DNA from: SAR202 cluster bacterium
Lineage (GTDB): Bacteria > Chloroflexota > Dehalococcoidia > Lucifugimonadales > UBA1123
Direction: 5' to 3'
DNA length: 20,074 nucleotides
Assembly (NCBI GenBank): GCA_030743915.1
Contig: JASLRP010000446.1
Span: 1 to 20,074 of the forward strand
A program made the position numbers and the translations under genes. Shown here piece by piece: positions 14,997 to 20,074 of the stretch. The notes under the pieces are model-generated. The model searched no databases, was not told where the DNA came from, and saw nothing but the letters and a program-made list of their open reading frames with translations. Within the stretch, counting starts at the first letter, position 1; each line of letters opens with the position of its first letter.

Positions 14997-15986
14997 TTAC
15001 TCTTTGAAGGCGGGCATCACTTCATTCGCCAGTAGCTCGAGTTCGGTCATGATGTGCGTGTGACTCATGCCTGGAAAGTAGAGCCTGCATATCAGGTGAT
15101 CCATTCCGAAGGTGTCCACGAATCGCTGTATCTGGCGTATGCAGGTCTCTGGCGATCCGATGATGAAGCGGTCACGGCTCAGAGTGTCGATGCGGTTCAC
15201 GTCCGTGCTGTCAGTGGACCCGATGAGGGGATGCTGCCAGCCGCCGCCGTACTCGTCCCGATAGTTGACCAGCAGATGACGCTCTGCCAACTCCAGCGCT
15301 TGGGAATCGGTTTCAGCGATCACCACCTCTCGAGTGAGGGGCGTGGGGACAGCCTCGATCTCAGCGCCTCCGGCGATCAGGTGTTCCCGGTAGGTATCCT
15401 GACAGTCCAGAAGTTTTTCCAAGTCTGCGGTGGGCCCGGGGACCCAGGCGTCTCCCAGCGTTGCCGCCCGTTCCAGAGACAGGTCTCCCCAACCTCCCAG
15501 CCATATTGGGAGCGCTTGATCAGGCCGAGGCTCGATTCTGGCGTCCTCAACTTGATAATACTTGCCGGAATATGACACCGTGTCCTCCGTCCAGAGCCTG
15601 CGGATCAGCGTCAACGCTTCGACGTATCTCGCGCCGCGCATTTTGAGGGGAGCCTGATAGAGGGCGAACTCGTCGGGCCGATAGCCTATGGCCGCGCCCA
15701 GGATAAATCTGCCGCCGCTCATGACATCGAGCGTCGCTGCGTCTTCGGCGACACGCACCGGATGGTAGAAGGGCAGCACGATAATGTCGGTGCCCAGAAC
15801 TATTTGGGAGGTCCTGGTTGCCACACCCGCAAGACACATCATCGGCGAGGGCCAGTAGTGGTCTTTCACACCGTGGTGCTCCTCAAGCCAGGCCGAATCA
15901 AACCCAAGTTCCTCAGCGCGGATCACCTCATCCATGAATTCCTGGTAGAAGTGGCCTCCCTCGGTCCCGATGAAGCCGAATTTCAT
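14997..15986 (-). CDS. LLM class flavin-dependent oxidoreductase (luciferase-like)
   Basis: This 329-residue protein belongs to the bacterial luciferase-like TIM-barrel family, which uses FMN or F420. Visible marks are the opening MKFGFIGTEGG, the FDSAWLEEHHGVKDHYWPSP segment, VLGTDIIVLPFYHPVRVAEDAATLDVMSGGRFILG, and a GSPETCIRQI segment near the C-terminus. No partner flavin reductase is present in the window. The chosen ATG has AGGAG 9 nt upstream; starts eight or three codons earlier are possible, but the AGGAG would be downstream of one and touching the other. It is divergent from the DapA-family gene with a shared 148-nt control region, and convergent with the reductase operon (32 nt apart). 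It could be a monooxygenase or an F420-dependent dehydrogenase. Confidence 0.92.
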   Translation of the reverse strand: MKFGFIGTEGGHFYQEFMDEVIRAEELGFDSAWLEEHHGVKDHYWPSPMMCLAGVATRTSQIVLGTDIIVLPFYHPVRVAEDAATLDVMSGGRFILGAAIGYRPDEFALYQAPLKMRGARYVEALTLIRRLWTEDTVSYSGKYYQVEDARIEPRPDQALPIWLGGWGDLSLERAATLGDAWVPGPTADLEKLLDCQDTYREHLIAGGAEIEAVPTPLTREVVIAETDSQALELAERHLLVNYRDEYGGGWQHPLIGSTDSTDVNRIDTLSRDRFIIGSPETCIRQIQRFVDTFGMDHLICRLYFPGMSHTHIMTELELLANEVMPAFKE

Positions 15987-16012
15987 GATGCACATCTCCT
16001 GGACGAACAATC

Positions 16013-16029
16013 CTCTGACTCAGTCAGAG
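16013..16029. promoter_or_regulatory. 17-bp perfect palindrome, candidate operator between LLM and DapA-family genes
   Basis: CTCTGACT, one central base, then AGTCAGAG. On the minus strand it exactly fills the 17-nt spacer between CTGAAA (4/6 to -35) and GATTGT (3/6 to -10), 27 nt upstream of the LLM gene start. It lies about 38 nt upstream of the -35 box of the divergent DapA-family promoter. The position suits a dimeric regulator controlling one or both genes. Confidence 0.5.
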
Positions 16030-16066
16030 TTTCAGGCCACTCGCGACGCTTGCCTTGGAACGACCG

Positions 16067-16095
16067 TTGAGGGCACGCCATCGAACCCATATAAT
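16067..16095 (+). promoter_or_regulatory. Sigma-70 promoter of the DapA-family gene
   Basis: TTGAGG (16067-16072, 4/6) and a perfect TATAAT (16090-16095) are separated by the ideal 17 nt. The predicted start near 16102 leaves a leader of about 33 nt before the ATG at 16135. This is the best promoter match in the window. Confidence 0.7.
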
Positions 16096-16134
16096 GCTAG
16101 CACGATTCGAGATCGAGACAGGACAGGTGAGATC

Positions 16135-17091
16135 ATGCTTACTGACCCCGCTATCGACACACTGAAAATGATTCGCCCGAATCGCGAGATCACGGGCATT
16201 TCGGCAACGCTTCTGCCGTTTTCTCCGGCGGGAGAGGTGGACTGGGACAGCTTCAACGCCCACGTGTCTCGGACGTCCGATGAAGGGCTTACGCCTGCGG
16301 TCAACATGGACACGGGTTACATCAACCTGCTGGACGATGACACCCGCCACTCAGTGTTGGTGCGAACCCAAGAGGCGCTGGACGGAAGACCCTTCGTCGC
16401 CGGCGCATTCGTTGGCGACCAACCAGACGACCAACTGGACCTGGATGAGTACCGAAAGCAGATCGAGCTTATCCAGAGACATGGCGGCACGCCTGTGATC
16501 TTCCAGAGCTACGGTCTGACTCAGCAGGCTTCCGAGGACATTGTTGGAGCGTACGCTGACCTGGGGCGCGAGTGTACAGAGTTCATCGCTTTCGAACTGG
16601 GCAAGATGTTCGCTCCCTTCGGCCAGATATACGATGTCGACACCTTCGGGGGCCTGATGCAGGTACCTCAGTGCATCGGCTCGAAGCATTCGTCCCTTGA
16701 CAGGTCGCTGGAGTGGGAGCGTCTTGTGATGAGGGACCAGAGGCGCCCGGACTTCAAGATATTCACCGGCAACGACCTGGGAATTGACATGGTCATGTAC
16801 GGCAGCGACTACCTGCTGGGGTTGAGCACCTTCGCGCCTGATTTATTCGCGCGTCGGGATGCCATGTGGGCTGCTGGCGACCCTGGTTTCTATCAACTGA
16901 ACGATCTGCTTCAGTATCTGGGTTTCTTCGCTTTCAGGGAGCCTGTTCCGGCGTACAAACACAGCGCTGCTCAGTTCCTCAAGCTGCGAGGGTGGATCAG
17001 CCACGACGCTCCGCATCCCGACAATCTCCGAAGGCCCGACAGCGACGTCGAAATCCTGAGGGACATTGTCGAACGGCTGGAGGCGTTTTAG
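16135..17091 (+). CDS. Dihydrodipicolinate synthase/N-acetylneuraminate lyase (DapA) family protein
   Basis: This 318-residue protein appears to be a class I aldolase-type TIM barrel of the DapA family, which makes a Schiff base between lysine and a keto acid. GISATLLPFSPAGEVDWDSFNAHV is the usual opening (ITGxxTPF...vDxxxl). The Schiff-base lysine is Lys184 in IGSKHSSLD (canonical GIKDSS), and Tyr126 in FQSYGL stands at the catalytic tyrosine. The normal GTTGE loop is replaced by NMDTGY, so a true lysine-biosynthesis DapA role is unlikely; a catabolic aldolase or hydro-lyase fits better. The ATG at 16135 has an AGGTGA site and a strong upstream promoter. An in-frame upstream extension to 15970 would run through that promoter and into the LLM gene, so it is rejected. 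Confidence 0.82.
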   Translation: MLTDPAIDTLKMIRPNREITGISATLLPFSPAGEVDWDSFNAHVSRTSDEGLTPAVNMDTGYINLLDDDTRHSVLVRTQEALDGRPFVAGAFVGDQPDDQLDLDEYRKQIELIQRHGGTPVIFQSYGLTQQASEDIVGAYADLGRECTEFIAFELGKMFAPFGQIYDVDTFGGLMQVPQCIGSKHSSLDRSLEWERLVMRDQRRPDFKIFTGNDLGIDMVMYGSDYLLGLSTFAPDLFARRDAMWAAGDPGFYQLNDLLQYLGFFAFREPVPAYKHSAAQFLKLRGWISHDAPHPDNLRRPDSDVEILRDIVERLEAF

Positions 17092-17152
17092 CCTCTCACG
17101 GGGCGAGGGTTGATGTTGCGAAATTTCGATGCCGCTGACACCCTTGTTTGGA

Positions 17153-18301
17153 TCAGTTGACTACCAGATCGAGACTCATTCGCGAGAGCCTCTCACATCC
17201 GGTCTCGGTGATCAGTGAGGTTTCGCCCAAAGACATTGCAAGGCCTCGTTGGCTGTCCAGCAGTATCATGTGCATGAAGATCACCATGTTGGGCTGGATG
17301 ACGATGGGGTTGTCGGCATAGAGCATCGGCCAGTCCATCCACGTTGGCGGATACAACGCGCCCAGGCTGTAACCACAGGCGTTCAGGCGATGCTCGCCGA
17401 AGCCTGCGGCATCGAGGACTCTGGCGTGGACGTCGAAGACCTCTCCGAAGGTGACGCCGGGTCGGGCAGCTTCCTGGCACGCCTGGAGGGCCTCGACACA
17501 GGCCGAGTGCATGCTCACCTGCTGAGGGTTTGGACGACCAGTCAGGACCGTTCGCATCAGGCAGGAATGGTAGTGGCGAAACGCGCCTCCGAACTCCAGT
17601 TGAAGCTGGTCATTGTCGCCCAGCGTCCCATATCCGGTGAAGTTTCGGACCATCATGGCGCTCTCTCCTGCTCCGATGATGAAACGAGAGGCAGGATAGT
17701 CTCCTCCGCCTCGGAATATGGCGCTATGCATGGCGGCCAGCACGTCCTGCTCCGAGGCGCCAGGAACTGCGAGACGATTCGCTTCCTCCAGCGCGTCGTC
17801 GCCAAGTTCGGCAGCCCGACGGACGTAGGCCAACTCTGCGGCGCTTTTCACCAGCCGCAACCGATTGACGAGGCCCGAGGCGTCCTCATGTGAGCAAAAG
17901 CCCTCAAGCGCGGACCTGACCATATCCCAGCGCTGGCCAGTCAGCGAATAGGCGTCCAACTCCACGCCAAGACGTCTGCCGCTCAATCCGATCTCTTCCA
18001 GGACTGATCGAAGGTCCAATCCGGGGTTGCTGTCCGCCCGATCCACCCATACGCGAATGTCTTCGATAGTCGAGGTCAGGCGCGCCTGTCGCAGGTCTGC
18101 CGAGCGAGTCAAAAGCATCAGCCGCCCATCCGCTCCCATATACAGGCACTGAAACTGGGAGAAACCCATCGTGTCGTAACCCGTCAGGTAGTACATGCTC
18201 TCCTGACGGAAAATCAAGAGTCCGTCAAGATTCCTGGCCTGCATGGCGGCAATCGCATTGCGTTGACGGGCGAGAAATTCCTCTCGGGTGAAATGCAACA
18301 T
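17153..18301 (-). CDS. M24 family (creatinase / ectoine hydrolase-like) protein
   Basis: This 382-residue protein has the two-domain build of the M24 'pita-bread' family: an N-terminal creatinase-like domain (about residues 10-140) and a C-terminal catalytic domain. Most metal ligands of Xaa-Pro aminopeptidases are missing: the first aspartate is Glu236, the second is replaced within HSC (245-247), and the GHGIG histidine is replaced in CGYSLG (309-314). Glu360 remains. This pattern points to a metal-free hydrolase like creatinase or ectoine hydrolase DoeA, and the YPPTWMDW...VIQPNMVIFMHM stretch is DoeA-like, so hydrolysis of a small amidine or cyclic compound is more likely than peptide cleavage. 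AGGAGGT lies 8 nt before the ATG. The gene is convergent with the DapA-family gene and divergent from the alpha/beta hydrolase. Confidence 0.87.
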   Translation of the reverse strand: MLHFTREEFLARQRNAIAAMQARNLDGLLIFRQESMYYLTGYDTMGFSQFQCLYMGADGRLMLLTRSADLRQARLTSTIEDIRVWVDRADSNPGLDLRSVLEEIGLSGRRLGVELDAYSLTGQRWDMVRSALEGFCSHEDASGLVNRLRLVKSAAELAYVRRAAELGDDALEEANRLAVPGASEQDVLAAMHSAIFRGGGDYPASRFIIGAGESAMMVRNFTGYGTLGDNDQLQLEFGGAFRHYHSCLMRTVLTGRPNPQQVSMHSACVEALQACQEAARPGVTFGEVFDVHARVLDAAGFGEHRLNACGYSLGALYPPTWMDWPMLYADNPIVIQPNMVIFMHMILLDSQRGLAMSLGETSLITETGCERLSRMSLDLVVN

Positions 18302-18325
18302 CGGATTTTACCTCCTGAGATGACG

Positions 18326-18358
18326 AATGGCCCCACAGCTTTTCTGAGTGGGGCCATT
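18326..18358. repeat. 11-bp perfect inverted repeat in the leader of the M24 gene
   Basis: AATGGCCCCAC (18326-18336) and GTGGGGCCATT (18348-18358) enclose 11 nt. On the minus strand the repeat begins in a TACAAT box (18356-18361) and ends about 7 nt before the AGGAGGT ribosome site. It could be an operator, or a hairpin at the 5' end of the mRNA. No T run follows on either strand, which argues against a terminator. Confidence 0.55.
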
Positions 18359-18441
18359 GTAACCTCAAACTGGTAGTCCAGGGCCAACAGTTGCGAATTT
18401 ATGCTGACAGATAGAGCGATATTGAGCGCGTTTGATGGCGA

Positions 18442-18471
18442 TTGACAATGTGAGCAGGTCAGGTGTAGATA
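18442..18471 (+). promoter_or_regulatory. Candidate promoter of the alpha/beta hydrolase gene
   Basis: A perfect -35 TTGACA (18442-18447) is present; the best -10 is the weak TAGATA (18466-18471, 18-nt spacer). It lies about 75 nt upstream of the GTG start. Confidence 0.4.
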
Positions 18472-18545
18472 TAGGCTGAGACGCCGCACAATGTCGCGTT
18501 CGTGAAGCCAGGGAATTCCATATCCGGATTGAGGGGGCCACGCCA

Positions 18546-19709
18546 GTGAGTCAGACACCCGCACAAGCCACAGGATTCAATTACTTTGATGGAGATTACC
18601 GGTGGTCTGCTGGCCTGCGCATGGCGCTGTCCGCCGCTCGCGACGGAGGTTCAGAACTTGGCGAAGTGGACATGGTCGGGCAGCGACTCCTGGACCGTGT
18701 CGGGGATGACGAGGCATGGTTCGATGCGTGGCGCTGGATGGGCGACCGCGTATTGGACCTGGCGCGCCGGGAGGAAGAAGCGGGACACCGTTTCACCGCC
18801 GCCGGGGCCTATCTGAGGGCCACGACCTACTATCAGGTGGGGGAGCGGTTCCGCACTCCAAAGGACGCCGAAGCTCAGGATGTCTATCGCGCATCGGTGG
18901 ACTCTTTCCATCGTTATATGGCGCTGACCGACCGACCCAGCATCGAGGCTGTGGAGGTCCCGTATCAGGGAGGCAGCCTTCCCGCTTACTTCATGCGGGC
19001 CGAGAACACTGACCTGGCTCAGCCGCCGTGCGTCGTCTTCTTCGACGGCCTGGATGTCACCAAAGAAATTCTGTGCCTTCGCGCTGCCGATCTCGCTCGT
19101 CGCGGCATCGGCTGTCTTCTTGTGGACGGTCCCGGCACCGGCGAGTCGATCCGTTTCCGCAACATGCCCCTCCGATTCGATTACGATCTGGCTGGATCGG
19201 CAGCCGTGGACTATCTTGAAGGCCGCGCCGATGTTGACGCTGATCGAGTCGGAGTCATGGCTCTGAGTCTGGGAGGGTACTACGCTCCCCGCTGCGCCTC
19301 TTTGGAAAAGCGGTTCAAGGCGTGTGTCGCGTGGGGCGCCATCTGGGATTATCACGCCACCTGGAAGCGCCGGATCGACGCCGCTTTTCAGACGGCCCTC
19401 TCGGTTCCCGGACATCACATCAACTGGGCGCTGGGAGTCGAGACTCTGGAGCAGGCTTTGGAGAAGCTGGAGGACTTCCGACTGGATGGCGTTGTGCAGA
19501 AGATGGAATGTCCCTTCCTCGTGACCCACGGCGAACTGGATGCCCAGGTCCCACTGGAGGACGCCCGCGCTCTGTATGAGGCGGTCGGCTCTGATGACAA
19601 GACGTTCAAGACATTCACCGCCGAGGAGGGAGGCCATCAGCACTGCCAGAGCGACAATCAGACGCTGGGCACGACGTATATCTTCGACTGGCTCCAGGAA
19701 AAGCTCTGA
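18546..19709 (+). CDS. Alpha/beta hydrolase (FrsA / 2,6-dihydroxypseudooxynicotine hydrolase-like)
   Basis: This 387-residue protein has a helical N-terminal region of about 130 residues in front of an alpha/beta hydrolase core, the arrangement of the DUF1100/FrsA-like and dihydroxypseudooxynicotine hydrolase (C-C bond) group. The nucleophile elbow ALSLGGYY carries Ser241, Asp332 follows in HGELDAQVP, and His364 is in EEGGHQHC, so the triad is complete. VDGPGTGES (about residues 197-205) is the typical strand before the elbow. It starts at GTG with AGGGGG about 8 nt upstream. It precedes an SDR gene by 48 nt in the same direction, so the two are probably co-transcribed. Ester, lactone or C-C hydrolysis are all possible; no signal peptide is seen, so it should be cytosolic. 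Confidence 0.87.
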   Translation: MSQTPAQATGFNYFDGDYRWSAGLRMALSAARDGGSELGEVDMVGQRLLDRVGDDEAWFDAWRWMGDRVLDLARREEEAGHRFTAAGAYLRATTYYQVGERFRTPKDAEAQDVYRASVDSFHRYMALTDRPSIEAVEVPYQGGSLPAYFMRAENTDLAQPPCVVFFDGLDVTKEILCLRAADLARRGIGCLLVDGPGTGESIRFRNMPLRFDYDLAGSAAVDYLEGRADVDADRVGVMALSLGGYYAPRCASLEKRFKACVAWGAIWDYHATWKRRIDAAFQTALSVPGHHINWALGVETLEQALEKLEDFRLDGVVQKMECPFLVTHGELDAQVPLEDARALYEAVGSDDKTFKTFTAEEGGHQHCQSDNQTLGTTYIFDWLQEKL

Positions 19710-19757
19710 ATGTCGTTTGAAAAACCCCTGGCGCGAAACAGTTAAGGAGGATGCTCA

Positions 19758-20074
19758 ATGGATCTCGGACTGGCGGGAAAGGTTGCCTTTATCACCGGGG
19801 CAGGACATGGGATTGGACGCGCCTTTGCCCTGAAAATGGCGCAAGAAGGCGTTGCGGTTGGAATAGCCGATATCAATTCCGAATGGGCGGAGAAGACCAA
19901 ACTTGAGATCACGCAGGAAGGAGGCCGGGCGCTGGCAATTCCCTGCGATGTGAGCGACGCCAAGCAGGTCCAGGCCGCCATCCATAGCACGGTCCAGGAA
20001 TTCGACCAGATTGACATTCTGATAAATGATGCGGTCAGCCCGCTTCTCACAGGCTCGTGGGAGGAATTGGACGA
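19758..20074 (+). CDS. SDR family oxidoreductase, 5' part only (cut by window end)
   Basis: The first 105 codons of a short-chain dehydrogenase are visible and the frame is open to the right edge. TGAGHGIG (13-20) is the cofactor motif. Asp38 after beta-2 (GIADIN) favours NAD(H), and CDVSDAKQVQ is the usual segment binding the adenine ring. The NNAG motif reads NDAV (90-93), an uncommon variant that keeps only the first Asn and the Ala; the catalytic Ser-Tyr-Lys lies beyond the window. The ATG has GGAGG 7 nt upstream (19746-19750). It is probably in one operon with the hydrolase just upstream. Whether it is an active enzyme cannot be judged from this part. Confidence 0.9.
   Translation, partial: MDLGLAGKVAFITGAGHGIGRAFALKMAQEGVAVGIADINSEWAEKTKLEITQEGGRALAIPCDVSDAKQVQAAIHSTVQEFDQIDILINDAVSPLLTGSWEELD

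Noticed and set aside
18326..18358. Intrinsic terminator on the plus or minus strand.
   Set aside because: The stem is strong, but no T run follows on either strand, and it lies upstream of the M24 gene rather than after a gene.
18651..19643. Minus-strand open frame of 330 codons.
   Set aside because: It is antisense to the alpha/beta hydrolase, which has a complete catalytic triad.

Overview
This 20,074-base, GC-rich window looks bacterial. It holds 16 protein genes (15 complete, one cut by the right edge) and no tRNA, rRNA, CRISPR array or insertion sequence that I can see. The content suggests a metabolically versatile heterotroph: several SDR dehydrogenases, a class III CoA-transferase pair, a luciferase-like (LLM) flavin oxidoreductase, a creatinase-type M24 protein, a glycyl radical enzyme and a selenocysteine-dependent reductase. 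This mix would suit a Chloroflexota lineage such as SAR202/Dehalococcoidia. That is only an inference from gene content, as no marker gene is present. The cell must make selenocysteine, and the glycyl radical enzyme implies at least transient anoxia.

Layout. Positions 5-4647 (minus strand) look like one operon, transcribed UroD-like barrel protein, CoA-transferase, CoA-transferase, SDR. The first three genes overlap by 8 and 1 nt, and a TTGACA-type promoter lies upstream of the first. Positions 4782-6227 (minus) encode a MATE exporter starting at TTG. Positions 6425-9610 hold a divergent pair: a glycyl-radical activating enzyme (minus) and its glycyl radical enzyme (plus, GTG start). Positions 9933-10712 encode an SDR.

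Positions 11006-14964 are the highlight. A GrdB/GrdF/GrdH-type reductase subunit reads through an in-frame TGA at 12056-12058 as selenocysteine 351, with a hairpin matching bacterial SECIS rules just downstream. It is followed, with a 4-nt ATGA overlap, by two tandem paralogues of the GrdE/GrdG/GrdI proprotein. An ordinary gene finder would break the selenoprotein into two pieces.

Positions 14997-20074 carry an LLM flavin oxidoreductase (minus) and a DapA-family lyase (plus) that share a divergent control region with a 17-bp palindrome. Then come a creatinase/ectoine-hydrolase-like M24 protein (minus), an alpha/beta hydrolase (plus) and a truncated SDR (plus).

How the genes may work together: several families (betaine/sarcosine/glycine reductase component B, creatinase-like hydrolase, CaiB-type CoA-transferases, UroD/methyltransferase-like barrel, a GRE with a C-x-E dyad, SDRs) recur in breakdown of small N-methylated or osmolyte-like compounds. 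The window could be a catabolic island for such substrates. No substrate can be read from the sequence, and the usual partners GrdA and GrdC/GrdD are not in the window.
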